Source: Capitulum mitella
Lineage: Eukaryota; Arthropoda; Thecostraca; Pollicipedomorpha; Pollicipedidae
Direction of reading: 5' to 3'
Assembly: GCA_030062745.1 (NCBI GenBank)
Contig: CP099839.1
Span: 315,001-379,000, forward strand
DNA length: 64,000 nt
Shown here piece by piece: positions 1 through 11,814 of this stretch. The position numbers were made by a program, and so were the translations under genes. Positions within the stretch are counted from its first letter, which is position 1. Each line of letters opens with the position of its first letter. Under the pieces are notes generated by a model that saw only the letters and a program-made list of their open reading frames with translations, searched no databases and was not told the DNA's origin.

Positions 1-520
1 TCAATGCATAGAATGGAGTGCCCAGGACTGCCCAAGGCTTTCCTTCCGTGCATCGTTCCAGCGAGGACTGACTACTAGTGCCAGAGAAACAATGCAACGA
101 GGCTGCCGTGGTGATTCTGAAACTGAGAAAATGACAAACTGGTGGCATTCGGTGCTCACTTTCCGGTCAACTGGACCCTAAGGGCAATTAAAACGCCAAA
201 GGAAGTGCAGAGACCACGAGAATCACGCAATGAACACTATGAACACGATGCCAGTGGCAGCAAAAAACGTTCTGAAGCAGTAAAACAGTCATATATATCA
301 TGTTTTAAGACGAGACTATACACCGTACAAAAACGAAAGAAACCTGAGAAGTTTAAATGGACTCCCGATAAAATGAGTGAAGCAGCATGTGAATACATAA
401 CTGGCAGCCTGAACGTTGATAAAATTCGCGATAAAACCAGCTCAACAAAAACTGAAATGAACTACCCGATGTCGATGCTTCCAAACGACAGAAAGCCAGC
501 CATTTCGATAATTTTCTCAC

Positions 521-3500
521 CTCTGCCTCGAGAGCTCATCATGCTCTCGCCTCGCATCTTGGCGCCCTCCTTCATGAACGGCGGGACGTATTTGCCGCCG
601 GTGGACGTGCTGCTCATCTTGCTGGCCGCCTCCTCCTCCTGCTTCACCTGTAGCACACAGAATTGTGAAATGGTTGGTGATGCAACTCTACCTGGTGACA
701 GTGACATTTTTTGGTATCATATTTTTGCATACTTGTAATTCCCAGGGGCAGAGAATTCGGACCCTACATAAGGGACGGCCAAGCAGATAAACTGCAATGA
801 GCAACCGGAATTTCGTTGATCACCGACACGTATACATTTGCTATATATAAAATAAAATTCCTGCAATGCAGACACATTACCTCGTCCAGGACACCGATTT
901 CCTTGTAGGGACACTGTGTGGTCCAATGGTCACCCTTGCAGTACCGGCACTTGATCTGTCCCTTGTTCTGCTCCTTCAGCTTGGCCCGCACGTCGTCCGA
1001 CTCATCCTTCTCCTCCTCGTTCGCCGTGATGAACTGCATGTTGACCTCCTCGGCCATGATGGTGGTGGCAGTGTTCGGACCGGGCTTATCGTTTTTTGAC
1101 AGCCCAAACTTGGACCAAACTTTCCGCTTGGCCACGTCCTTTGAAACTTTTCTGCTCTCAACCTTTATGGTTGTAACAATCTACAAGAACAAAGATGAAA
1201 ATAATAAAAATGCAGAAGAAGGTTTACATGAAGGAACCTGACAGGTGAAATTTAACATTAAAGATGGGATACATATCAAAAACTCAGATATCACAATATC
1301 AAAATCCTTTTTCAAAAATCAGATGATTTTCTGTTAAGAAAACAACATCCTTTGAAAAGACAATTTTATATTTCCTGTGAATGTCAATGGAGAACATAAG
1401 TTGCAACTTTACCTTTTCCTTCTTCCCATCATCATTGATTCTGTACTCTGTTACAATTTTGGTACCATTTGGAAGGAGCTTCTCTTCAGTTGGTGGCAGA
1501 GCTGGCTCTGAAACAAATTGTGCAACACAGTTGGTTGTTTCTAAACCAATGTATGGACCAAATTGCCTTGGCCACAGTTCCAACAAAAACTGTACACACA
1601 GGCATTCGTTCACAGAGAAAAGTAAAGTAATATCATAATTAAAATATCTAAAGCTGGTATCATGCAAAACTAAATGACAATGCAGTTTCCATGGCTTAGT
1701 GAATCTGTACACATGCTGAATTCCATCTGCACTTACAGACTCTATACAACCTGCACAAAATTCTATAAGCTGTTACATTATTCCAAATGTCACACTACGC
1801 ATGAGAGAAACTACTGTACTCCTGGGGAAAAACATTTTGTTAGAGCAGCCATCATCTACTCCTTGATCTACATGGTTCAGTCTTACACAACTTAACTCAC
1901 CATCACTCTCTTCAACTTCATCAGCCCATGAGGTTGACCTGAGAACAAAATTAACACATTATATGTGCTCAATGATTACTGGGTTGTCTACTGATGCTGA
2001 CAGGTTTTTCCACATTAAAACCTACCACACAAACTGCAGAGGAGGAAGGCAAAATGTTGGTATGACATGGACAACAGAAACTGGACAAAGGCCAATGTGA
2101 AGATTAGTACACTGCATACACAACATGAAAAGCAAATTCTCATTGTGGTTTTGTGATGTCAAAAAACAATGCTGATATGTACTACTTACAATGTCAGCCA
2201 AGAGAATTTAGAGATATGTTACTTCTTCCTATAAAAATATGATACAAAGTAATCAAATGGCAAATTAGATGAATTTTACTATGACAACTTAATATTTGCA
2301 TACATGACATCATTTACCATTTTGATTATTTGAACTTAATATTTGCATACATGACATCATTTACCATTTTGATTATCTGATATGAAGGCAATGTATCATA
2401 TTTACATTCTCACGCACCACATTTGCTATACATAAATTGCAGAAGAGCACATAAGCTTTCCTATGACAAAATGAAATGGCAACATCACCAGTATGGCTTC
2501 TGAAGGAAATGGAGCTATATTTCTCCAGAAGCAATCATGGGACATAATGGTAAGCTGAAGACACAACCCTGTGCTGGAGGCATGGTATAGGATACTACAG
2601 GCCACAGGCTGATTAAGGGTGAAATCGGACTTGGCTCTGTCCAACAGACGTTAGGTCATGCATCTAAATCAGTCAGGTTAGGTTAGATGAAGTTAGGTTA
2701 GGTGTTAGGTTACTTATTTTGTTAATCTTGTTCATTATTCATGAAGTCTGGTTATACTAATGATGTCATAAGGCCCAAAATGCCTCAACCTTGAAAAATA
2801 CCCTTTTTGAATTCATTACCAGAGAATCCCAGCAGAAACCAAAAAGACAAGTGGCAGGATGACGGTCAGCGATGAATGGAGTGACAATATTATTTGGTAA
2901 TTTTTCACTTTTTCATCTTGCAATGATATTATGCAGCACTGAATCACAAGTATTTGCTTGAACACCATCTGCTGTATGATTTTTATTTCATTAATGTCAT
3001 TTTTCACTGAAAATAGGTGCTTGGTGAAAATGTGTTGCATGGCTGATGATGTAAACTTTGCAATAGTACAGTTTATTAAATATAGCATTTACATAACAAA
3101 TGAGAAATGATTAATTCAAGGCAAATTCATGGTGAAAATTTAGTAATTGTATATATGTGCAAATTTAACATTATTTACCATTTAAACAGTTGTGCAGCAT
3201 CTTTACAAATGAGCAGTGTTTAAATGAGATTAAAGCAGAAAGCACTTCATTTGTCTGCTGTGAAATGAGGTTACTCTTAGTAAGCTGGCCTGCATGGCAG
3301 TAGTGCATGGTATGTTCTTGCAATTTTATTATTACTTTATGAGAAATTAAGATATTTTTTGGTACCACAAGAAAGAGAATATGGTATCCTTACAGTGGTG
3401 GCCATTGTACAGAAGAATACCCTAAACCTGTGATGTAAAAATCTTCATTCTAGCCTTGGGTGATCACAAAGATGAATGCTGACAAATAACCAGCACGGGC

Positions 3501-3736
3501 TACAACTTGGTTGGCAAGATAACAGGATACTCCAAAGTACAAAATGTTATGCAAACAATATACAGCATTATTCAGCCTTCATCACTATCCTGACACAAAA
3601 CCACATAACAGTACAATATACCAAAGTTTACCAATGCACCTACATAAGATATTTTCTAGAAAACCGGTCATGAACTCACATTTTGAAGAGCATATGGATG
3701 AAACATTTCTACTTACTCGTTTTCCAGAGACGGCAT
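521..3736 (-). CDS. EIF3G: eIF3 subunit G, copy A, first five coding exons (3' exons off the window)
   Basis: This is eukaryotic translation initiation factor 3 subunit G, a cytoplasmic RNA-binding subunit of the eIF3 complex that supports scanning. Coding exons, 5' to 3', are 3717-3736, 1901-1938, 1413-1507, 881-1180 and 521-647, all with GT-AG borders and compatible phases. The first exon begins ATG CCG TCT and its donor is GTAAGT. The second encodes the conserved SWADEVEE block. The 881-1180 exon encodes the zinc knuckle CRYCKGDHWTTQC. The 521-647 exon encodes GGKYVPPFMKEG. The RRM exons would lie left of position 1, so the apparent truncation is a window edge, not a proven break. The coding sequence is identical to copy B, so this is either a very young duplicate or the other allele. 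Confidence 0.9.
2585..2712. repeat. Dispersed repeat with TTAGG-like tract (in an EIF3G intron)
   Basis: A segment beginning near GGATACTACAGGCCACAGG and ending in several TTAGG units recurs at about 23560-23690 (copy B) and, more diverged, at about 40035-40120 in the probable PSMD7 intron. The third copy keeps the order: GGCCACAGG, then a GGGTGA..GGACTTGGCT stretch, then an AGGTTAG-rich tail. This looks like an interspersed element of unknown class found in introns, with a tail that happens to resemble the arthropod telomere unit. The three copies are too few to define ends. Confidence 0.55.
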
Positions 3737-3794
3737 TTTGATGTTCGAGACTAAACCAGGGGAAAATGTCCAGTCTCTGACGGCGCAGGCGAGT

Positions 3795-6700
3795 CTGCAA
3801 GAATGATAGATATTTGCAATCGACACACTCCTTTAGCAGGACAGTTCGCACAAAACCGCGTCTCTCACTCCCGCAGACGAAGCTTCCCAGAGGCCCGGGC
3901 ACCTGCAACGTTGGGAAAGCGACGCAATGCCATGCGCCATAATGGGAAACCAGACTCAACCTTCGTTGACAGAAATGGCGCAGTTCTAGCACATGTAGCG
4001 TTGCTACCAAACCAAGGATTTCAAAATTGACTTTCGTTATGTTCTCCGGATCTAAAGAAGCTTCGTCCACTGATGGTATCGACATACCTGTAATAATCGT
4101 CCCAAAATATCTCTGGATCTTTACAATGACACCTAAAACAAAACAGTTTATGAAGGTCTCCTTTCTTGATCGATTCTCTGGAGTAAGATTTAAGAGGAGT
4201 TCTGTTGTAAGTCAAATAGGAAGCTGTATTGTCGCCACTCTGTTTTCACGTTTCGTGGATGGAGAACAATTCTGATTTTTAGGGGGGCTGAGTGGGTTTT
4301 CATATCACCTCTTTCCATTTTTCAAACATTGGCGCAATTCTAAATCAGCGAATTAGTGGGATGCCGCATTCCCTCAACATATATAAATAAGCAGGGGAGG
4401 GGGCGCTATTAACACACACCTGAGGATTACGCAATGATTATGCCTAAACTGGAGGACTTTCGTAATCATCATAATTCGGGGAACAGAAAGCTTATTTGAG
4501 CCGCACCCGACTGGCAGGCGGGAGGGTGTTTCTCGATCCGATCCGATCCGAGAAACACTGGGTCTCAGTAGGTCTGTGATTAATAAAGACTAAGTAAAGG
4601 TACCAACGGATAATGTAAGCGCATACCGATACACGTCACATTTCGCTGAGTTACGGAATATTTAAGCAGGAACGTCGAGTTAAAGATACAGCGATTTCCG
4701 TGCAACAGCGCTTGACGGGCACTAATTTTGGCATGCCCTTGTTTTGGTTGAGTAGTACCTCACCAACTTGTGCTGAAGTTCTCCGTGCACTGGAACTGCT
4801 TCTCGAAATTTGTCCAAGGTCGAAAAACGGGACGCGCGTCCTGGGTCTTGTCTCCTCTTTCACCCAACCCCATCCCTTCTCCCCATTCGCTGCATATGCA
4901 CCGTACTCGATCTGTGTTCAGTGAGGTATGAGATGGCGGTGCGAATAGAGCCAAGATCAGACTGTGTCTCTTGGAGCTGCACGGAAGGAGTACGGACCAT
5001 AAAATCGTTGCTATGGGCCCTGTGCCTCTACGGTGATGGATCGATATTGGACATTAGACCATTAATGTGCTTGTTAACTTCCAGTTTATGTGACGTAGGC
5101 ACCCAGTTAACGCACTCTAAGCATCCAGCTAAGCATTCAGTCACCGCGCTCTTGGGAACTGTTCGTATAGGCGTCCCCTTGCAAAACTGTAAACATTGAA
5201 CTCGGTGCAATACAAAACAAAACAGAGTATGGAAAGTGCAATTCCCGCATCCAGCTAAGATTTTTGCAGCTGCTCCAGGACGACTGCTTTGTTCACTCTG
5301 AAACTTTGCATAGTTGAGTATGGAGTCTTTTTACACGTTGTCTGAAAATTTGAGGTCAGTATCTTGGCGGGCCACTAACTTATGACATATTTCTCCAGGG
5401 CACGTCATGAACGTATTACGTTATGATGACGGTTCTCATCGAATAACGCCTGTTTTAAGCATTTTGCGTATTCAGTCGTACTCAGTCTTAAACGTGCGTA
5501 ATCCATGCTATCGGTGACCTCTGCACTGTGTTATCTGGCCAAGGTTATCTCAGGTCAAAATCATGAATAGAGGTTGTTGACCTTTCTCACCTTTTGTCGA
5601 CCTTGAAGGGGCCTGGATGTAATCGGAAACAGTGAGTTGTATACCAATAGTAGTTTGAGTCTTTATTTGTTTTGCAAAGTCGTTTTGGGCTCATTAAAAG
5701 CGCTCTTGGTGTTACGTCTCATAGGATCCAAAGAAAACCAGGATCAAACGCCATGACCTCTTTGGACGTCGCCAGTAAGGTTACTGCGTGACCTCAAAGA
5801 GTCAAACTGTGTTCTATCGTGTACCTACAAGACCACTCTATACGTTCGTTTTTGTCTTGTTGCTCTGTCGAGCCAGGTTTGGAAATGCATGGGGATTCGC
5901 ACTAGTCTCTCCCCCCCCCCACAATGCCGAAGGGCAAACAGCGAAACTGGGAGGGCTAAGGCCTCGGACACGATTAATAGCACAAGAATGAACTCCGTGA
6001 CAGTTCTGTCCAAGTGGCAAGGAGAAGTCCCGAATCCGTTTAAAACAACACCATTTTCTTTTTAACTCGCTTTTAATGTATCAAACAGTAATCTTGCGCA
6101 GTTAGGGGACGTAAAATCGTAAGATACGAGTATTTGGAGCACATGTCCAAATGACGCTCACTGAAACGCAATTCAAGATGTTTATCATCTGCTTGATGTT
6201 ACTGATGGTCAGTCTTGTCAGCGAGCGAGGTGCGTTTTTTTGCGTCCTAATAACTGTAAAAGACTGTTAAAAAAAACGTAACTGGGAAAGCATGCGCTTG
6301 ATATGAATTCACGGGGCCATTTGACAGCGAAACGTACAATGTTACATCAAGCATGTCTTCCCGAAACGATTTGGAATCCTTTGAAATGTACTTACAATGT
6401 CACAGCGCACACTCCACGCTGCAGAAAAGAACGACGTGCCAGGTGAAGTCATTCAGCTAATCTGGATGTGCTTTTAGCGATATCCAGAGTTATCTTCCTT
6501 ATGTCTGTGCGTTATGAGGTGCCGTGCGTCAATAGGGTTCTTTCCCCTATCTACCTCTGCGCATAGTTATATCTGTTAATTTGTGTTTCAATACATGGAC
6601 TGCGGAAGTGGGATGTTAGGACGGGACAGGGAGGGGGGAGGCAACGCGACAGCTGTCCCTTATAATATAGGTAATTTAATATTAAGCCATACGTAGTACG

Positions 6701-7000
6701 AAAATAACCTACTTTTAAAGGCTGGCTTTGCCCTTGCAACCCTGAAAACATCTTGCCGCCACTGATTAAAAAAAAACAAACGCATAGGCATTTAATCCGT
6801 GAGCGAATGCTGAAAATCTACAGGCTCAGCGCCAGCCATGATTTGCTAGGCCCCACTGCACTGGTCGTTTGGCTTGTCGCGTGAAGGTGGGATGGATCGC
6901 CCGTCCCAGAGAACGCGATTTTTTAAACACATTATCACTGCAGCTAGCAGATGGTCTTCAGGTCTCAGGCACAGCGGTTTCGGCGCTCACCGCCGTGTTA
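3795..7000. other. Upstream region of EIF3G copy A, no gene recognised
   Basis: CpG content rises sharply here compared with the EIF3G introns. The EIF3G leader exon has its acceptor at 3795, and a probable non-coding first exon lies within 3860-4085. The rest shows only short features: a GATCC tandem at 4535-4552, several AGGTCA-like half sites around 5530-5590, a C-run at 5911-5920, and a G-rich stretch at 6630-6650 followed by a CAGTGGCGGC-type terminus on the minus strand ending at 6764. I see no conserved reading frame. Confidence 0.6.
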
Positions 7001-7049
7001 AACTGTCACGAGCTCTCTCAGACCGTCTGCCTCGGCACACGGGCGTTTC

Positions 7050-7470
7050 GGACACGCTCGGCTCACGAGGGGGGGGGGGCGGCCCGGAAGCCGGCGGCAA
7101 TTCGGCGCCGAGCGCTGACAGCCGAGCGCCGACAGCGGCGCCGGACCGCCCCGGTGCCGGCCGGATCGCGGCGAAATGTGGCGGCCGCCTCGTCCGCGGC
7201 GCCCCAATCGGCGGCGGCAGACGCCAGCTCCGCCATCAGCCGCCGAATTTTGTGGCCGATGGGGCGTCGGCCGCGGCGAACTCATCAGACGGGGACACAG
7301 AGGCATGCGATTTGCCGCGGAGGGGCCGCACATAAATTTTGGCGACGTCACCTCATCAGGCCAGAGAATCAGGTTGCTGGTCCCAGATACGCTCATCAGG
7401 ACCCTGAAACTGCAGAGTGGCATCCGGAGGCGCGCAGAAACCCGGAGGGAGCCGACTGAGAGACCTTTGG
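7050..7470. other. GC-rich island (copy B at about 30660-31080)
   Basis: A stretch of very high G+C and CpG density, open in several frames on both strands, which is what GC-rich non-coding DNA gives. Its downstream half carries the octamer CTCATCAG or TCATCAG four times (about 7280, 7350, 7390 and 7508). It could be a CpG-island regulatory element. No protein family is recognisable in any frame. Confidence 0.5.
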
Positions 7471-7874
7471 GATCGAGCATACGCTGTACGACGAAACAAT
7501 AAGCCTGTTCATCAGCGTATGCTTTACATATGTCCTGCACGGGTGTCGATTTGCGTGTTGTTGTTGGAGCTCAGACTTACAATGTTTTGAGATTCTGATA
7601 TTGTGCCATTCTGCATTAATCGAAAACTAAGGGCGAAAACCTTTCATACTGACTCCATCAGTAGTTCTGAGAAGGCGAAACTCGTACGTCTCCGCCTTGG
7701 TCGCGGTACCGTACTACATCTTCCTGTCCGACAAATGCGTGTTCCGTGTAGACGCTGACGATGATGGCTCCGTTAATGAGTAACCCGGATTCTCTGCCGG
7801 CGGCGGAGGAAATGGGATAGTGACCGTGCGCTGGCATTGATTCGCGCCGGCCCCCGGCCCGCGGGCAGAATGCT

Positions 7875-7995
7875 GATTGGTTCGCCGCGGAAGGCGAGAC
7901 TGCACGCGGATAATAACGCCTCGCCTCAGGCCAAATCTGCGCTCCCCTGTCAATCAGGCACTATAAATAAACTGTTAGGTTTAATGTTACACTAT
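7875..7995 (+). promoter_or_regulatory. Candidate core promoter with inverted CCAAT, TATA box and initiator
   Basis: GATTGG (a CCAAT box on the other strand) is at 7875-7880, after a GC-box-like stretch. TATAAATAA is at 7962-7970. TTACACT, a match to the YYANWYY initiator, has its A at 7989, 27 bp after the first T of the TATA box. Order and spacing fit a focused RNA polymerase II promoter reading to the right. The same block is unchanged in copy B. No gene is recognisable downstream, so the transcript is unknown and the call rests on motif layout only. Confidence 0.3.
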
Positions 7996-8907
7996 ACCGT
8001 GCAGTGATTTTAAATGCACTTGTACCTTCATATTCCAGTAGTAATCTACCAGCACGGGGCTCTGGCACCCTGACGTCCCAGCTCGCAGTCAGTCGGACAC
8101 TAAATCAGAAACATTGCTGATGGATGTTGGATGTACTGGTATTGCATTCATCGTTTCACGCGAGCAAGAGAAGTGTCTTATGCGACTGCCACATCCGACA
8201 TGCGTAATGAAAATGAAAGACCCCGTCAATTAAAATGAAAACTAAGATGTTTCTCAAACGAAAAATCCGGCGTCACACGACACTCGTAGATTACCCGACG
8301 GACGAAAGATACCATATTTTTGAAACACGCGCTTCGTTTCGAACGGCAATCTGATTTATAATGCTCGTTTCGCAACATTTATTAGCATAGTTTTTTTAAA
8401 CCCTCTAGAAGCTTTATTTGGCATTTGTGGCAAATGACGGAATGCTCGTCTGAAAGAAGATTATTTGGGGTTTCTGAAAATATTTGAATGGCATGGCTAA
8501 GGCAATCTAGTCGAAAGATATTGTACACCAAACAAAGTGACGACACTCCTTTAAATCACCCTGAAGAGGCTGGCGTTTCATTTTCTTGAGAAAACCGAGG
8601 CAACATCCACCGCACTGGAGAGACTCGACACTGGGGTCTTGCTCGACACGACAAGATGGTACGAAGCGGAATTATTTCCATATCGTTTCCGAAAAGCAAA
8701 ATCCTGTTACAGTTTAGCAATGTCCTTGGGTTTATGTGAAGCACGATTTCAACAAGCATGAAACATAACACTAGCTATTTCTTTTTTGTTAATATTGGAA
8801 GGCTGAAAATCCTGCATTTTAGAACAGATGTTAGTGAAGGGAGGGGATATTTGGTAAGACCGGAGGAAATTTTACCGAGTGATGGGGCATTCCTTCCACA
8901 CTGAACA
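7996..8907. other. Intergenic, nothing recognised
   Basis: Ordinary mixed-composition sequence shared with copy B (about 31604-32514). I see no reading frame, RNA gene or internal repeat worth naming. Confidence 0.6.
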
Positions 8908-9577
8908 TTAGGGCGGCACTTAATCTAGGGGTTAATTTTCAACTTTCGAATTTCGAACTGCTCATTGGCCGGGTAGTTCCAATAGATAAGAAAACTCTAA
9001 ATATACAATTTCAACCTGATCTGATAAAAATTAGACCCTCCGCCACAGTTCGGAAGATGTAGCTGTGGTGATCTTTGCCTTGTTTATTTAGTTGCGCGTT
9101 TGTTTTGTTTTGTTCAATGACCGCAGGTCTGGTATCGGTTGTCGTATGCTTTTGCTATATCTAGTTTCGTCATTACCGCGGATCCTATCATGTATCGGTT
9201 GTCGAATGCTTTTGCCATGTCTAGTTTTGTCATTACTTTCAGTTGCTTCTCTACCTCAGTCGTTTTGCTCGGTCGGCTCGGGTGAGCATTGTTAATGTAG
9301 TTGAATACTGGCTTGCCTTCCCTTGCCCTTCATCGCTGCTTGAGAGCCTCCGCACTTCCTGGGTGAGTCGATTTAAATTGACATTTGTTATTTCTTACTT
9401 TGTTCTTTCATGGAGTCAGTGTCTTTCCGCATTATTTTCTTTTGCTAAAATAAATCAACGGTGCGGAATTCCTCTTTCATAACCACCCTCAACCTCCACA
9501 TAGCTACTTCATGGTGCAGCCAAGTTATGTAGTTTCCAAAAAAATGTTTCTTTTCAGGTACGTAGTGTGAGTCAACA

Positions 9578-10348
9578 ATGACGACGAGATCTTCGACGAA
9601 GATATGGCTGATTGGACATACCATACCAAAGATTACAGGCGGACAGCTGCCATCAAATGGAGATGTCCTTCGTGTTTTCTTCCATATCCACCGGACCGTG
9701 AAGAACACTGCGGCTGTTGCGGCCTCCGTGACGAAGGAGATCCTCCCCTTCTGGGAGCGAGCCAGGATCCCAACTCAGCTCCCCAAGAACGTCACGCGGA
9801 AGGTCCTTGGCCTTCATGGCAAATGGCACGCACTTGGGAAAAATCGCTCCAGGAACAGGCCCGCTGATCAGGCCGCTCAGCAAGCCTTCCAGGAAGAACT
9901 TGGGGACCTCTTCGATTGTGCAGCATCTGATGCCATTGCCAAGATCGTCATCGAAGAGGATCGCCAGTTCCTCTTCGCTCAGCGAGAGAAGGGCCGTCGA
10001 GGACTCATGGCTGGTGTCGACATGAAGCTTGCCGAAATGGAGGCGCGGAAGGCCGCCTCGTCCAAGGCCCAGGCCGATCGAAAGGAAAAGGCCACGCAGT
10101 ACGCCACCGAGGCCACGGCCACGCTGGAGCTCGAAGACTCTGACGACACTCATTCTTCGTGCAGCAGCTCCTCTTTCCCCTTCATGGGCGTGGCACTGCC
10201 GCCCCCCGGCACTGACGCCGCTGGAGCCTCCACTTCCAGCGCCCCACCCCTCGGAAGAGACGGGCCACTCGAGGGGTTGTTAGCGCTCAGCTCGCATCAG
10301 CTCTCGACAGGACCAAAGTCGCCAATCGGGCTGCTGTTCACGTCTTAA
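9578..10348 (+). CDS. hAT-like transposase, N-terminal reading frame
   Basis: This frame opens with ATG at 9578 and encodes a domain typical of transposase-like proteins common in crustaceans, other arthropods and cnidarians. It contains a block like VLRVFFHIHRTVKN followed by ILPFWERARIPTQ, then LGDLFDCAASDA, EEDRQFLFAQREKGR and GVDMKLAEMEARKA. The later part is charged and then Ser/Pro rich. The frame closes at 10348. The continuation of the protein, reading RTKVANRAAVHVL, is already in the next frame upstream of 10348, so a frame change is needed around 10200-10260. This is either a decayed copy or a short intron that I cannot define. Family recognition is from memory of motif order, not a search. 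Confidence 0.6.
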   Translation: MTTRSSTKIWLIGHTIPKITGGQLPSNGDVLRVFFHIHRTVKNTAAVAASVTKEILPFWERARIPTQLPKNVTRKVLGLHGKWHALGKNRSRNRPADQAAQQAFQEELGDLFDCAASDAIAKIVIEEDRQFLFAQREKGRRGLMAGVDMKLAEMEARKAASSKAQADRKEKATQYATEATATLELEDSDDTHSSCSSSSFPFMGVALPPPGTDAAGASTSSAPPLGRDGPLEGLLALSSHQLSTGPKSPIGLLFTS

Positions 10349-10365
10349 GCGCCACTGCGGCTAGC

Positions 10366-11233
10366 TTGGGCCACAATCCTGGAGAACTGGTACTTAACCG
10401 GGAGTCTATTCGGCGGGCTCGTCTCAAGGTCCGAAAGGAGATGGCGGAGGAGATTCGAATGAAGTTCTCGCCTTCTGTCCCGTTAGTAGTCCACTGGGAC
10501 GGCAAGATTGTGAAGGACCAAGGCGGGGACAAAGTGGACCGGATCGCTATCATCGTCTCAGGAGAAGGAGTGGACAAGCTTCTTGCTGTCCCAAGGCTGG
10601 ATACAGGAACTGGCCGTGCTCAGGCGGACGCCGTCCTTGACACCCTCCGAGACTGGGACCTGGTCGACAGAGTGATCGGTCTGTCGTTCGACACGACGGC
10701 AGCCAACTCGGGCCAGCACAATGGTGCCTGCGTGCTGATTGAAGATGCTCTTGGGAGACAACTTCTCAACCTGGCCTGCCGTCATCATATGCTCGAGCTG
10801 GTGGCGGATAAGGCGTTCACCGAGGCGATGGGGCCATCTAATGAACCGGACATTGCCATCTTCCAGCGCTTCCAGAAACGGTGGAAACTCATTGACACTG
10901 CAAACTTCAAGCCCTTCACGACCGATGATGCCCCAAGAGAGCTGCTTGATGCCCGGGATGAGCTGATCCTCGGCTTCAAGAGGCAGCTCAACCAAAGACA
11001 GCCCCGTGACGACTACCGGGAACTCCTGGAACTCAGCATCATCTGCCTTGGTGGGGTTCCTCCACGAGGAATTCGGTTCCTCAAACCTGGAGCCCTGCAT
11101 CGAGCGCGCTGGATGGCGCGAGTTATCTACTCGCTGAAGATACATCTCTTTCGCGAGCAGTTCCACGCCACGAACCGTGACAAGCGTGGGATTGAGCGCT
11201 TTGTTCTTTCGCACTGCAGCTCTACGTCCCGGC
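10366..11233 (+). CDS. hAT-like transposase, catalytic-region reading frame, cut by the gap
   Basis: The frame is open from upstream of 10366 to the gap at 11233. Key blocks are LVVHWDGKIVKDQGGDKVDR, then LPRLDTGTGRAQADAV-like sequence, then GLSFDTTAANSGQHNGACVL, whose Asp fits the first catalytic acid, and LLNLACRHHMLELVADKAF, which fits the hAT CxxH motif. The rest of the catalytic core and the C-terminal dimerisation part would fall in the N run. The rightward strand agrees with the left terminus at 8908. Codon use is more GC-rich than the flanks, as expected for a recent arrival. Confidence 0.65.
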
Positions 11234-11733
11234 NNNNNNNNNNNNNNNNNNNNNNNNNNNNNNNNNNNNNNNNNNNNNNNNNNNNNNNNNNNNNNNNNNN
11301 NNNNNNNNNNNNNNNNNNNNNNNNNNNNNNNNNNNNNNNNNNNNNNNNNNNNNNNNNNNNNNNNNNNNNNNNNNNNNNNNNNNNNNNNNNNNNNNNNNNN
11401 NNNNNNNNNNNNNNNNNNNNNNNNNNNNNNNNNNNNNNNNNNNNNNNNNNNNNNNNNNNNNNNNNNNNNNNNNNNNNNNNNNNNNNNNNNNNNNNNNNNN
11501 NNNNNNNNNNNNNNNNNNNNNNNNNNNNNNNNNNNNNNNNNNNNNNNNNNNNNNNNNNNNNNNNNNNNNNNNNNNNNNNNNNNNNNNNNNNNNNNNNNNN
11601 NNNNNNNNNNNNNNNNNNNNNNNNNNNNNNNNNNNNNNNNNNNNNNNNNNNNNNNNNNNNNNNNNNNNNNNNNNNNNNNNNNNNNNNNNNNNNNNNNNNN
11701 NNNNNNNNNNNNNNNNNNNNNNNNNNNNNNNNN
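11234..11733. other. Assembly gap of exactly 500 N
   Basis: A run of 500 undetermined bases, a round number that suggests an arbitrary-length scaffold gap. Any reading frame drawn across it is meaningless. Confidence 1.
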
Positions 11734-11814
11734 GAGAAGAGGAGAGATAGGATCACCCAGAAGTCCCCTGGCAAAACCTTGTAACTGCACAGTCCCCTGG
11801 ACGGAACATGAGTC

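Larger units (their letters stand above)
1..8907. repeat. Duplicated block, copy A
   Basis: This stretch matches 20899-32514 almost base for base. In the first 1.7 kb I count about seven mismatches by eye. The offset between the copies moves in steps because of indels: a 79-bp local duplication and a 45-bp insertion are present only in copy B introns, a poly-A run differs near 27797, and a 2.57-kb transposon is present only in copy B. The match stops at 8907, exactly where a hAT-like element begins in copy A. Position 1 is already inside the match, so the left limit is outside the window. EIF3G exons in the two copies encode identical residues. Confidence 0.95.
8908..11233 (+). mobile_element. 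hAT-like autonomous-type DNA transposon, left part, running into the assembly gap
   Basis: The identity between the duplicated copies ends after CTGAACAT and is replaced here by TAGGGCGGCACTTAATC, a YARNG-type hAT terminus. Copy B continues without interruption as CTGAACATGTTAG. The element reads to the right: a leader of about 670 bp, then two consecutive transposase frames (9578-10348 and 10366-11233). The right end is hidden by the 500-N gap. The expected 8-bp target duplication is CTGAACAT. Confidence 0.75.

Noticed and set aside
2676-2712. Interstitial telomere
   Set aside because: Only a few broken TTAGG units, part of a longer interspersed repeat that is also found elsewhere.
6869-7540. 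Several 100-200-residue frames in the GC island on both strands (also in copy B)
   Set aside because: Overlapping Arg/Pro/Ala-rich frames are expected in very GC-rich DNA. The copies differ by frame-changing homopolymer lengths.
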